Assembly (NCBI RefSeq): GCF_019904155.1
Contig: NZ_JAHCMB010000239.1
Location: 13,847 to 77,846, forward strand
Origin: Paenibacillus sinensis
Lineage (GTDB): Bacteria > Bacillota > Bacilli > Paenibacillales > Paenibacillaceae
Length of the DNA: 64,000 nt
Direction of reading: 5' to 3'
Part shown: positions 24,816-33,024 of the stretch, piece after piece
Numbering within the stretch: the stretch's first letter is position 1
How the letters are laid out: every line of letters begins with the position of its first letter
Position numbers and translations under genes: made by a program
Notes under the pieces: generated by a model
Told to the model about the DNA's origin: nothing
Database searches by the model: none
The model's input: the letters and a program-made list of their open reading frames with translations, nothing else

Positions 24816-24931
24816 TGATTTTTCCTTGTAGACAATCAGCGCTCAAGAGGTGGGTAATTGAGTCGGTGAATAACAAGACATACTGATCAACATGGCAGAT
24901 TCCTATTCAAGAGGGTATCCCCACCGTCAGT

Positions 24932-25825
24932 TCATTCATTAATTTCATTTCTAAATTTCCGGTAATCTTTCGGCGTTCTATCATAATGTTTTTTGAAAGA
25001 CTGAATAAAGTGATTGGCATGATTGAAGCCCACTCTATGGGCTATTTCGGTTATTGTATAGTCTGTTGAATATAATAGCTCGCAGCTTTTCTTAATCCGG
25101 TACTTAATCAAGTATTCGTAAGGGGTCATATGGATGGTTCTCTTAAAGCCGCGAGTGCATTCCGAAACGCTTAGATGCGCTGCATCAGCAATCTCTTGCA
25201 GTGTGATTGGACTATAGTAGTTCTGGTGGATGAAGCTGAGCATCAATTGAAGTCTTTCTTGCTGCAGCTTCAAGTATTTCGGCGCCTCTTCAGAAGAGAG
25301 CGAAATGTTGGAAATTAAGGTGAACCATAGCTGAACCGTTTTGATCGAAGCCTCATACTCCCAGCCCCAGCTTTTTTCCATATCAAATTTCGTCTTCATC
25401 TCCCGCAGCATTTCCAGTACTTGTCTTTCCCATTCCACATCTCCCCTGATTACCAATGACACCAAGGAAGAGTCTGTATAAGGTCGTACATAATTTTGTT
25501 CCATGGCACTGTCCGAATAGAAAGCCAGCAGCTTCTCGGGAAAATTAAAACTGATATATTGACCGTTAGCTGTCAGGTTCGTAGTAACATGAAGAACGCC
25601 CTTGTTAATAAAAATGGCTTGGCCTGTCTCTAATTCATAATCAATCCCGTTCACTTGTATAACCAGTTTTCCTGTAGTAACCAGCGTAATTTGCAAATCT
25701 TCATGCCAATGCAAATCGTTAAATCCTCTACCCTCTGGGATGCTTCCATGAATGGTATGGGTGTACATGATATATGGAAATGAAACATCGGGATATGAAA
25801 TAGTCTCGTGCAATTGCTTTTCCAT
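24932..25825 (-). CDS. AraC-family transcriptional regulator
   Basis: A 297-residue regulator. The N-terminal cupin-like sensor contains LHWHEDLQITLVTTGKLVIQVNG and QAIFINKGVLHVTTN. The C-terminal pair of helix-turn-helix motifs is ITLQEIADAAHLSVSECTRGFKRTIHMTPYEYLIKYRIKKSCELL and YTITEIAHRVGFNHANHFIQSFKKHYDRTPKDYRK. The ATG at 25825 has AAAGGAG nine bases upstream; in-frame starts at 25846 and 25885 are less well placed. It is divergent from the EamA transporter gene, which it may control. Confidence 0.9.
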   Translation of the reverse strand: MEKQLHETISYPDVSFPYIMYTHTIHGSIPEGRGFNDLHWHEDLQITLVTTGKLVIQVNGIDYELETGQAIFINKGVLHVTTNLTANGQYISFNFPEKLLAFYSDSAMEQNYVRPYTDSSLVSLVIRGDVEWERQVLEMLREMKTKFDMEKSWGWEYEASIKTVQLWFTLISNISLSSEEAPKYLKLQQERLQLMLSFIHQNYYSPITLQEIADAAHLSVSECTRGFKRTIHMTPYEYLIKYRIKKSCELLYSTDYTITEIAHRVGFNHANHFIQSFKKHYDRTPKDYRKFRNEINE

Positions 25826-25977
25826 TTCTGCAGGCTCCTTTCTCATGACGATATTTCTATATAAATGAAAGATATATTTACACAAATTATAAATTAATGG
25901 TGATATTATTATATCAGATTTTTCAATCGATTAGCCCAATCCTGTGCACGGATGGAAAGAATCCTGGAGGCGTACAT

Positions 25978-26889
25978 GTGAAAGTGAAAAAATCGTCGTT
26001 ACCGTTTCATCCGTATATATTGCTCTTCATCAGCATACTGTCTGTTTCGGTCTCTTCCATCATGATCAAATCCTCGGATACTCCAACCTCTGTCGCAGGA
26101 ATGTACAGATTGTATCTGTCCGTCATTATTATGCTTCCTTTTGTATCCTGGAAGACTCTCCGATCCTCAGGAATGAACACAAAAGATTGGCGTACCGTCT
26201 TGTTAGCCGGCCTCTTCCTCGGGTTACACTTCTTGTGCTGGATGGAATCCTTGGTATATACCTCCGTTGCGAGCTCCATGGTCATCTTGTCCTTGCAGCC
26301 GTTATTTGTCATGATTGGTTCATACTTCATGTTCAGAGAACGGAGCAACATCTTAACCATACTTTGTTTAATAGCAGCTTTGTTCGGTTCAGTGATAATA
26401 GCTTGGGGAGACATCGGGGTTTCGAGAGAAGCGTTAATAGGAGATGTATTATCTTTCCTGGGAACCATTTTGGTGTCGGCATATATGCTGGCAGGGCAGA
26501 AGGTAAGCCGCAAAATTGACGCCAATTTATACAGCGTGATTGTCTTTTTCATTGGCGGGAGCGTCATGCTGGTCTACTCTCTATCCAAACATATGTCTTT
26601 GATCGAATACGACTCTTCGGATTGGACCTATTTCTTGTTACTTGCAATCATCCCGACAATATTTGGGCAATCTATATTTAATCTATTGTTAAAATCCATA
26701 GGTGCAACTACTGTTTCGGTAGGCATTATTGGAGAGCCTGTTATAGCCATCATCCTTGCCTTTTTTATCTTGGGAGAAACAATTTCTATCTTTCAGTTCG
26801 TAGGCGGGGCGATGACGTTGCTGGGCATGAGCATGTATTTTTGGGTGCAATCCTCAAACTATGCAGCAGCTCAATATCGATCTAATTGA
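25978..26889 (+). CDS. EamA/DMT-family transporter
   Basis: A 303-residue inner-membrane protein with about ten transmembrane helices in two EamA repeats. The second repeat ends with GATTVSVGIIGEPVIAIILAFFILGETISIFQFVGGAMTLLG, a hallmark of drug/metabolite transporters. The substrate is unknown. The start is GTG at 25978, seven bases after CTGGAGG; the frame is open upstream to 25897 without a ribosome site. It is divergent from an AraC regulator and 15 bp upstream of csaA. Confidence 0.88.
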   Translation: MKVKKSSLPFHPYILLFISILSVSVSSIMIKSSDTPTSVAGMYRLYLSVIIMLPFVSWKTLRSSGMNTKDWRTVLLAGLFLGLHFLCWMESLVYTSVASSMVILSLQPLFVMIGSYFMFRERSNILTILCLIAALFGSVIIAWGDIGVSREALIGDVLSFLGTILVSAYMLAGQKVSRKIDANLYSVIVFFIGGSVMLVYSLSKHMSLIEYDSSDWTYFLLLAIIPTIFGQSIFNLLLKSIGATTVSVGIIGEPVIAIILAFFILGETISIFQFVGGAMTLLGMSMYFWVQSSNYAAAQYRSN

Positions 26890-26904
26890 TGAGGTGAATG
26901 TGAA

Positions 26905-27237
26905 ATGGCAACGATTGATGATTTTTTGAAGCTGGATATTCGTGTTGGGACCATTGTTAAAGCCGAGTTTTTCGAAAAGGCCAAACTGCCTGCCATTAAA
27001 CTTGAGATTGATTTTGGACAGGAACTTGGAATCAAGACATCCAGTGCACAAATTACCAGAAGATATACGGCTGAGGATATCATCGGGCAGCAGGTAATAG
27101 CCGTGGTCAATTTCCCTCCGCGCCGTATAGCCGGGTTTAAATCAGAGGTATTGGTTCTGGGAGGAGTACCCGAGAAGGGAGATGTCGTTCTGTTAAAGCC
27201 AGAATTCAAGCTCCCTGACGGAACACCGATCGGGTAA
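26905..27237 (+). CDS. csaA: CsaA, tRNA-binding-fold export chaperone
   Basis: A 110-residue protein with the OB-type tRNA-binding domain found in CsaA, a dimeric protein with chaperone activity linked to protein secretion in B. subtilis. Conserved strands are FLKLDIRVGTIVKAEFFEKAKLPAIKLEIDFG, a SSAQIT stretch and VVNFPPRRIAGFKSEVLVLG, where the phenylalanine-proline loop forms the binding groove. Length is exact for the family. It starts 15 bp after the transporter gene with a GAGGTGA site, so cotranscription is likely. Confidence 0.92.
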   Translation: MATIDDFLKLDIRVGTIVKAEFFEKAKLPAIKLEIDFGQELGIKTSSAQITRRYTAEDIIGQQVIAVVNFPPRRIAGFKSEVLVLGGVPEKGDVVLLKPEFKLPDGTPIG

Positions 27238-27334
27238 TGGTTCATTCGAGAAGGCTTGCTCCACTTGTGTGCAATTGGGGTGAGTCTTCTTCTTGGTAAA
27301 AGAGTCTCCCGGATCGGAAGAATCCGATACCTGG

Positions 27335-27766
27335 CTACATGGTCTCTTTTACTTTGATTAATAGTTTCATGAAGGTCTCGCTTTCTGCTTCGGTAAGGCC
27401 TTGGGTAATGCTTTTTTCTACTTCCATGAAGATTTCGTTGAATTCTTCGACGAGATCGGTTCCTTTTTTCAACAAGTATATTTTCTTCTGCCGCTCGTTA
27501 TCCTTCGGAATCACCCGCTTGATGTACCCCTTTTTCTCCAACCCCTGAAGCATGCTGGTGATGGTGGCTCCCTTGCGGCCGAAATGTTCGGCCAAATCCT
27601 TCTGGATCACGCCTTTGTCCTGATGTTCAAAAATGTAGCCCATCATCTGCCCCTGCTGAGCATTCAATCCCAGTTCTGACAATCGGATGTTGGACATGTT
27701 TCTGATTTTCATTCCGATGGAACGGATCAAGTACGAGTAGGGGGTGTGCGGATCATGTTCTGTCAT
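27335..27766 (-). CDS. MarR-family transcriptional regulator
   Basis: A 143-residue winged-helix repressor. Features are LGLNAQQGQMMGYIFEHQDKGVIQKDLAEHFGRKGATITSMLQGLEKKGYIKRV (recognition helix) and the wing DNERQKKIYLLKKG, with C-terminal dimerisation helices. It is divergent from the amidohydrolase gene. Two identical 12-bp palindromes lie in the gap, one beside its own start and one inside the amidohydrolase promoter, so it very probably represses both. Confidence 0.92.
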   Translation of the reverse strand: MTEHDPHTPYSYLIRSIGMKIRNMSNIRLSELGLNAQQGQMMGYIFEHQDKGVIQKDLAEHFGRKGATITSMLQGLEKKGYIKRVIPKDNERQKKIYLLKKGTDLVEEFNEIFMEVEKSITQGLTEAESETFMKLLIKVKETM

Positions 27767-27791
27767 CGTGCGCCTGATTCCCTTTCTATAA

Positions 27792-27803
27792 TTAGAATTC
27801 TAA
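27792..27803. promoter_or_regulatory. MarR operator copy 1
   Basis: Perfect palindrome TTAGAATTCTAA 26 bp upstream of the MarR start codon, identical to the copy at 27883-27894. It probably mediates autorepression. Confidence 0.75.
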
Positions 27804-27875
27804 CTATGAGGCTATCTTAATGTTCCAACGCCTAATTGTCAAACGCATATTGTTAGCACTATTTCAGTTTATATA

Positions 27876-27904
27876 TTGACAGTTAGAATTCTAATTGTTA
27901 TAGT
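27876..27904 (+). promoter_or_regulatory. Amidohydrolase promoter with embedded MarR operator copy 2
   Basis: Near-consensus SigA promoter TTGACA (27876-27881), 17 bp, TATAGT (27899-27904). The palindrome TTAGAATTCTAA (27883-27894) fills the spacer, so a bound MarR protein would occlude RNA polymerase. Confidence 0.8.
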
Positions 27905-27947
27905 TCGATCTATAAAGGCGAATAAGTTTGTTAAGGAGGAACACGCA

Positions 27948-29216
27948 ATGGTTACAGCAATTACAAATGCGCGAATTTTTGACGGGGAACAAGTAATCGG
28001 GGCCTCAACCGTTCTGCTCGAAGGCGAACAGATCATTTCGATTGGCGGTGAAATCCCTGAGCATGCGGCGATTATTGATGCGAAGGGAGGAACTTTGCTG
28101 CCGGGTCTGATCGATGCTCATGTTCACACATCCGTAGAGGGATTGCGCGACGCGCTGAGATTCGGTGTTACGACCGAGCTGGAAATGATGGGCGGGTTCA
28201 CGAAAAGTGGCCGGGAGGCGCAGCTGCAAGGAATCGAGGATATCGCCGATGTGCGTTCTGCCGGGATGGGGGTCACGCCTCCCGGCGGGCATCCCGATGA
28301 ACTCATGCCCGGGGACGGGGAAATTCCGGAGTTCGTGCTGAAGGAACTGGAGAAGATGAGCGAGGAAGACCGCAATGCCTTGATGGCTGCTCATGCGCAT
28401 GATCATGGAGAAGCGCCCGCGCTTGCGAACCGCGATGAAGCCAAGGCATTCGTTAACGAGCAAGTCAGCCAGGGCGCCGACTACATCAAGATTATGATCG
28501 AAGAAGGGACTGTGTTGGCGGCACCCGGCCTGCCTGTCTTCGGTCAAGAGATTTATAGAGCGGCTGTCGAGGAAGCGCATCGGCATCACAAGCTTGCGAT
28601 AGCCCATGTATTGACTGCCGAATCCTCCAGACAAGCGATCGAAGTCGGGGTCGACGGTCTCGCGCATTTATTCATTGACCGGCCGGAAGCCACTGCGGGC
28701 CTGGTGAAAATGATTGCGGACGAAGGTGCTTTTGTTACGCCATGTCTCGTCCTGAATTCCTCGATTATCGGAAATCCTGCGTCGGAGCTGGCACAAGATC
28801 CGCGTGTGAGCTCCAAGCTGAGCCCTGAATGGATGGATACCCTTAATGCCAGCTTCAATACCTACCCGCAAGGCAGCATGAAAGACAATTATCGGAATGT
28901 GATGGACCTTCACCGTGCAGGCGTAGACATCCTGGTGGGAACGGATGTATCCGTGCCGGTTCCATCGTTGGGAGGGCTTGCCCATGGCGCCAGTGTGCAT
29001 CATGAGATGCAGCTATTGGTGGAAGCGGGGTTCACGCCTGTAGAGGCTCTTCAATCTGCGACTTCGAAGACGGCTCGCCGCTTTGGCCTGGATGATCGCG
29101 GACGTATCGTGGAAGGGGCAAGGGCGGACCTGGTGTTGGTGGACGGCGACCCGACAACCCATATCTCGGATACGCTATCGATCCGTGAGGTATGGCAGCG
29201 GGGTGTTAGAAAGTAA
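27948..29216 (+). CDS. Metal-dependent amidohydrolase family protein
   Basis: A 422-residue TIM-barrel hydrolase of the imidazolonepropionase/prolidase-like amidohydrolase family. It has the LLPGLIDAHVHTSVEG metal-binding HxH motif near residues 57-62. Later ligands are suggested by YIKIMIEEG (carboxylated-lysine position), IAHVLTAESSRQAI (His), GLAHLF (His) and VGTDVSVPVPSLGG (Asp). A small beta-sandwich is formed by the N- and C-termini (ARADLVLVDGDPTTHISDT). The substrate is unknown. The ATG at 27948 follows TTAAGGAGG. It is controlled by the divergent MarR. A decayed partial copy of its 3' end lies at 30026-30223. Confidence 0.9.
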   Translation: MVTAITNARIFDGEQVIGASTVLLEGEQIISIGGEIPEHAAIIDAKGGTLLPGLIDAHVHTSVEGLRDALRFGVTTELEMMGGFTKSGREAQLQGIEDIADVRSAGMGVTPPGGHPDELMPGDGEIPEFVLKELEKMSEEDRNALMAAHAHDHGEAPALANRDEAKAFVNEQVSQGADYIKIMIEEGTVLAAPGLPVFGQEIYRAAVEEAHRHHKLAIAHVLTAESSRQAIEVGVDGLAHLFIDRPEATAGLVKMIADEGAFVTPCLVLNSSIIGNPASELAQDPRVSSKLSPEWMDTLNASFNTYPQGSMKDNYRNVMDLHRAGVDILVGTDVSVPVPSLGGLAHGASVHHEMQLLVEAGFTPVEALQSATSKTARRFGLDDRGRIVEGARADLVLVDGDPTTHISDTLSIREVWQRGVRK

Positions 29217-29250
29217 GTTCTCGAACCACCTGTATCAGAATATCGTTCCA

Positions 29251-29703
29251 TTATAAATCTTGTGACAGTCGTATCATGTCTATAACTTGTATACCATTTT
29301 CAAATATCTCTTCATCGTAATGTCTAATAAAAAAGTCTCTGTCTACTCCAGTTATTCTAAAGCCGCATTTCTGATAAAGGGCAAGCTGCCCAACACTTGA
29401 ATTTCCAGTACCGACTTCAATTGTTTTGGCTCCTAGTTCCCTTGCAATTTGTATTGCATGTTTCACCAACTGTTTTCCAAACCCTCTGCCATGATTCTGT
29501 TCATTAATTGCTACATTTACTAATTCAACTGTATCGGGTCTTGTTAACAGTAAAACATAGACTCCTATGATTTGATCATTCAGTGAGGCGATATAACAAT
29601 GTCCTCTTCGGAGATATTCCTCAACAAGCTTCTGTGAAGGATCTGCTAATAGTAATAATTCAAATGGCGGGAATTCGTGCGTATTTAACTTTCGTATTTG
29701 CAT
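29251..29703 (-). CDS. GNAT-family N-acetyltransferase
   Basis: A 150-residue acetyl-CoA-dependent acetyltransferase. The acetyl-CoA pyrophosphate loop is in VNVAINEQNHGRGFGKQLVKHAIQIARELGA (Q/RxxGxG/A motif). It is followed by VGTGNSSVGQLALYQKCGFRITGVDRDFF, typical of small GNATs. The substrate is unknown. It is convergent with the amidohydrolase and followed by a gene-poor stretch. It looks more AT-rich than its neighbours. Confidence 0.88.
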   Translation of the reverse strand: MQIRKLNTHEFPPFELLLLADPSQKLVEEYLRRGHCYIASLNDQIIGVYVLLLTRPDTVELVNVAINEQNHGRGFGKQLVKHAIQIARELGAKTIEVGTGNSSVGQLALYQKCGFRITGVDRDFFIRHYDEEIFENGIQVIDMIRLSQDL

Positions 29704-29865
29704 GTATTACACCTCGATTTTTTATTGTTCCCCTGCTATCATTTGGCATCTTTTGTCGTGTTAGCGGCAGGGCGATAATTAGATTGTCAATAGTATCAGG
29801 ACGTCGAATATTATATATAATATTTGATGTTTATCAGAAAGGAGGCTGAAGGGCATGATGAAGTT

Positions 29866-30000
29866 CTTTTTTTATCGTTAATGGTCGGGAACCCTTTAAG
29901 GATCTTGTCCGGAGGAAAGAGAAGGCCAAGCTCCGTCGCCCTCTCCACAATATCGTGATACGCAACACGCGTCAATTCGCAGGGACCTCCTTTGATAACG
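29866..30000 (-). pseudogene. Protein-like fragment, possibly ketopantoate-reductase-like C-terminus
   Basis: One minus-strand frame reads VIKGGPCELTRVAYHDIVER then ATELGLLFPPDKILKGF, resembling the KGRPTEI...A...G region near the C-terminus of PanE/ApbA-type reductases. No start or upstream domain is present, so it is at most a relic. The similarity is from memory and weak. Confidence 0.3.
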
Positions 30001-30025
30001 AATACATTCTATCATCTGAAAAATT

Positions 30026-30223
30026 GGTAAAAGCGGGATTCACGCCTGTGAAGCCCTTCAGTCAGCGACTTCGAAGACGGCCCGCCGCTTTAACCTGGAT
30101 GACCGCGGACGTATCGTGGAAGGGACAAGGGCGGACCTGGTGTTGGTGGACGGCAACCCGGCAACCCATATCTCGGATACGCTATCGATCCGTGAAGTAT
30201 AGCAGCGCGGTATTAGAAAATAA
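30026..30223 (+). pseudogene. Partial, frameshifted copy of the amidohydrolase 3' end
   Basis: About 195 bases are a close copy of 29026-29215, the last 65 codons of the intact amidohydrolase (same GTGTTGGTGGACGGC and ATATCTCGGATACGCTATCG stretches). The copy has a small deletion that shifts frame near 30052 and a TGG-to-TAG change near the end. It marks a past duplication or recombination around the intervening acetyltransferase gene. Confidence 0.9.
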
Positions 30224-30280
30224 AGGGGAGAGCTTGATGGCGTAACCCCGAGTGCACAAGCTGTGGCTTCACTGAATTGG

Positions 30281-30310
30281 ACAAAGCTCTGGGATAACCA
30301 GGGCTTTGTG
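30281..30310 (+). terminator. Hairpin after the amidohydrolase relic
   Basis: ACAAAGCTCTGG (30281-30292) pairs with CCAGGGCTTTGT (30298-30309), allowing one mismatch. Only a weak T tract follows. Confidence 0.5.
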
Positions 30311-30345
30311 TGTTGTCTGGGGCCTCCTGCGAGATGCCTTTATCA

Positions 30346-30405
30346 TTTAGGCGTTAGGGTGAGAGTGATGCGGGGAGCCGTATCATAAGTAGGGGCAAGT
30401 TTTTT
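30346..30405. repeat. Dispersed palindromic repeat, copy A (diverged)
   Basis: The right half GCGGGGAGCCGTATCATAAG, then TAGGGGCAAGTTT, matches the element at 33939-33993. The left end (GGCGTTAGGGTGAGAGTG) is diverged. A separate hairpin GCCCCC-TTAAA-GGGGGC follows at 30471-30487. Confidence 0.65.
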
Positions 30406-30595
30406 TGGTGGGAGACGGGCAAGATTGCTTGCGAAGCATGAGGCTAGGTAATCGTTGTCGAAAAGAAAATGCCCCCTTAAAGGGGGCCGTGGTACTGGGT
30501 CACGAATATAATATATGTCTGAAAATTTGCTTGAAGCGGTTAAGGGGCAGAAATGCTCAATCCGATTACGCACTTTAAGGAGGAATGGGAACGAA

Positions 30596-31408
30596 ATGAA
30601 GTACGACCTTCGAGAATTAGCGGTGTTTGCAGAACAGACTATAACAGAAGCGGGTGACAGAATTTCCGAATTGCGCAGTCGGGTAAAAATTGAAGTCAAT
30701 TACAAGGATTCGGGTGAACTTGTGACATCCGCTGATTTGTTATCGGAAAGAATCATTCAAGAAGCCATAATGGGTAAATTTCAAGGTCATCGAATCCTTT
30801 CGGAGGAAAATGGAGTACACAACTGGGATAATTTCAAGTTTGACGGTCCAGTTTGGGTGATAGATCCCTTAGATGGAACAGTTAATTTTGCTCGGAACCT
30901 ACCGCATTACGGCGTTTCATTGGCTTTTGCCCTTGATGGTGTAGTGCTGGTAGGAGCAGTATATGCGCCAGATTTGAACTGTACTTATGTTGGGATTAAA
31001 GGGGAAGGCTCCTATTGCAATGGTGAGCGTTTACGAATTCGTAAATGTACTTCGCTACTAGATGCTGTCATTGGCACTGGTTTTCCGCATGATTCAACAA
31101 AAGTGCAACCAGCAATTGAAAGAGTGAATCGACTCAGAAGAAACTGTCGTGACATTAGGCGTTTTGCCGCACCAACAGTAGACATTTGTTATGTGGCGTC
31201 CGGAAAATTAGATGCGCATACGGAAAGTCTTTCACCATGGGATGTAGCCGCCGCAGGCTTGATTGCACGGGAGGCAGGAGCATTGAGTTGCCATGTACAA
31301 GCGGTGCCTGATGGCATCCCTAATGAACTCTATGGTGAAGAGGTCGTATTCACAACACCTGGAATCTTCGATGATCTCTTGACATTATTGCGTATGGAAT
31401 CAGAATAA
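30596..31408 (+). CDS. Inositol-monophosphatase-family phosphatase
   Basis: A 270-residue Mg2+-dependent phosphatase of the IMPase/SuhB/CysQ superfamily. It shows the metal-binding EE pair (HRILSEENG), the signature WVIDPLDGTVNFARNLPHYGVSLA (DPxDGT) and the C-terminal second signature LSPWDVAAAGLIAREAGA (WDxAAG). Substrates in the family range from inositol phosphate to PAP and NADP. The ATG at 30596 follows TTAAGGAGG; the frame extends upstream to 30515 without a ribosome site. It stands alone between relics. Confidence 0.92.
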   Translation: MKYDLRELAVFAEQTITEAGDRISELRSRVKIEVNYKDSGELVTSADLLSERIIQEAIMGKFQGHRILSEENGVHNWDNFKFDGPVWVIDPLDGTVNFARNLPHYGVSLAFALDGVVLVGAVYAPDLNCTYVGIKGEGSYCNGERLRIRKCTSLLDAVIGTGFPHDSTKVQPAIERVNRLRRNCRDIRRFAAPTVDICYVASGKLDAHTESLSPWDVAAAGLIAREAGALSCHVQAVPDGIPNELYGEEVVFTTPGIFDDLLTLLRMESE

Positions 31409-31523
31409 AAGGTCCAGTCTCATTTCAACATTGTTGCACATGTGAAAACGTTAGGGATCAGGAGGAATCACTTGAGAGACATGGGATTTAATGCAAACTG
31501 TCAAGTAGAAAGGCTGGTTTTAG

Positions 31524-32531
31524 ATGCCGTTAACGACTGAGGGCCAATTAGTGGACGAAATCGCGGGCTGGCTGAAAAAGCACTTTTCGGTTGAGTTGCT
31601 GTCCGCCGAGCGTGTAAGGCGTGGGTTAAAGAACGAGAAGTGGATTGTCGAGTCGAACAAGGGGCGGCTGTTCGTCAAAAGCTATCACCCCGGACGGTTT
31701 AAGATGCATGATCCGGAGTTTCGCGGCAAGATTGAAAATGCGCTGCAGCTGCAGCTTCTTTTTTATCAGTCGGGAGGACCGTGTCCTGAGCCGTTGACGC
31801 TGGAAGGGCACTGCATGCACATCCTGCCGTGCGGAAGGTACATGGCTGTCATGACGTGCTGTCCAGGCGCTATGGTGCCTGCCGGCATGATCGGTGAGCA
31901 TAGAATGCACTCACTCGGACGAGCTGCTGCAGATATGCATGTCGTCTGGGATTCCGCGGCGGCATTAGGATTGGGAGCAGCAGTGCCGTCAGAGGAACCG
32001 GCTTGGCGGTTGTCTCGCGAGGAGATGGAACGCAACTGGTAAGTAAGTTGGGATGCAGCTCGTAACTCGTCCAAGCGTGTCCGGAACGCAATGCAATTAC
32101 AGAAGACGATTATTGATTCACTTGGAGATGATGACTTTACGCCTCTGACTGCGGGCTGGGCCCACCTCGATCTGTGGGCAGACAACCTGCTTTTCGAAGG
32201 AGACGCTCTGGCAGCCATCGTTGATTTTGATCGAGCACGCTACTCGTTTCCTGCGCTGGACCTCGGGCGGGCTGTCCTTTCCGGCACGCTCAGCGAGCGC
32301 GGGTTCCGCAAAGATGCGGTGGTCGCGTTCATTGAAGGCTACCGTAATGTGCGGTCGCTGCCACCGGGCTCGCTTTTTAGGGCAATCAAGTACGTCTGGT
32401 GTATCGAATCGTTTTGGTGGATTCAACCGTCGCTCGAATCGTCGAGCGTAGTCCCAGTCCGTTTTGCCAAAGAAATGATTTACACCGCGGAGCGTTGGGA
32501 GCAGCTGGACGCCCTTCTTGGGGATATCTAG
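31524..32531 (+). pseudogene. APH-family phosphotransferase gene with one in-frame stop
   Basis: Two blocks in the same frame, 31524-32042 and 32043-32531, form one 335-codon aminoglycoside-phosphotransferase-like gene interrupted only by TAA at 32040-32042. The N-lobe has RRGLKNEKWIVESNKGRLFVKSYHPGRF (lysine of the ATP site). The C-lobe has the Brenner-type motif AHLDLWADNLLF (HxDxxxxN) and AIVDFDRARYS (metal-binding Asp). The 16 codons between the stop and the next ATG remain protein-like, so a single substitution inactivated it. The substrate is unknown; such kinases include antibiotic, choline, homoserine and CotS/spore-coat kinases. Confidence 0.85.
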
Positions 32532-32559
32532 CCGGATGTTACGCTAAACTAGTGCACGG

Positions 32560-32606
32560 ACTTGCCGTTACAGACAGCGCGGAGAACCCTAACAAAGGGC
32601 AAGTTA
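32560..32606. repeat. Dispersed palindromic repeat, copy B
   Basis: ACTTGCCGTTACAGACAGCG, then CGGAGAACC, at 32560-32588 matches the left half of the element at 33939. The right half is shortened to AAAGGGCAAGTTA, which still pairs with the left end. Confidence 0.7.
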
Positions 32607-32665
32607 TTTTTTGCGGAATTCCTTGCGGGGCATGGATTTGTATATATGTGTAAGCTAACAGGCAG

Positions 32666-32698
32666 GTTAGAAACCACACAGTTTCTCTAACGTATAAT
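32666..32698 (+). promoter_or_regulatory. Promoter-proximal dyad upstream of the arrest-peptide ORF
   Basis: GTTAGAAAC (32666-32674) and GTTTCTCTAAC (32681-32691) form an imperfect dyad. It runs into a consensus -10 TATAAT (32693-32698). No -35 at ideal spacing is visible. Confidence 0.4.
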
Positions 32699-32744
32699 CA
32701 TTATTCAAATTATTCCAATATGGCTCATGCGGAGGTGAACTTGA

Positions 32745-32993
32745 CTGGAGCATTTTTATGACTTGGTTCAATTGGCATTTACTATCGCTCTCATCTCTTC
32801 CATAGTGATACTTCCATACACCTATTTTTCTTTACAAGAGATACACTGGGATCATGAAATTGCTGCAGCCGGTTCAACTTGGTTTGTGGCTGTCAGACTG
32901 TCGCAACAGAGCAGCATTCAGAGGTGGATAGTACGTACCGTCAGACGAAGAGAAGCGCCTGATGATGACGACAATGGTCCTTCCCTACATTGA
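32745..32993 (+). CDS. MifM-like candidate translational-arrest leader peptide
   Basis: A short ORF just upstream of yidC. An N-terminal membrane segment (VQLAFTIALISSIVILPYTYF) is followed by a polar linker and a C-terminus with WIVRTVRRREAPDDDDNGPS then LH. B. subtilis MifM, the 95-residue sensor upstream of yidC2, likewise has one N-terminal membrane segment and ends in a Trp-Ile, Arg-rich stretch followed by DEEDAG. Ribosome stalling there unfolds a hairpin and frees the yidC2 ribosome site. Here the codons after DDDDN form the 5' arm of such a hairpin (32975-33022). The start is uncertain: GGAGGTGA (32731-32738) best serves CTG 32745; TTG 32763 is the next option. The frame is closed by TGA just upstream. 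Confidence 0.72.
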   Translation: MEHFYDLVQLAFTIALISSIVILPYTYFSLQEIHWDHEIAAAGSTWFVAVRLSQQSSIQRWIVRTVRRREAPDDDDNGPSLH

Positions 32994-33022
32994 TATTCCA
33001 TACTTTCAATTAGGGAGGACCA
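32975..33022 (+). promoter_or_regulatory. Hairpin sequestering the yidC ribosome-binding site
   Basis: TGGTCCTTCCCTA (32975-32987) pairs with TAGGGAGGACCA (33011-33022): 12 base pairs with one bulged T and a 23-nt loop. The 3' arm contains the whole GGGAGGA ribosome site (33013-33019) of yidC. The 5' arm overlaps the last codons (Asn-Gly-Pro-Ser-Leu) of the arrest-peptide ORF, so a ribosome stalled on the acidic codons would melt it. Confidence 0.8.
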
Positions 33023-33024
33023 CG

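Noticed and set aside
32962..33024. Upstream in-frame start of YidC
   Set aside because: It lies inside the leader ORF and hairpin. The signal peptide and ribosome site point to ATG 33025.
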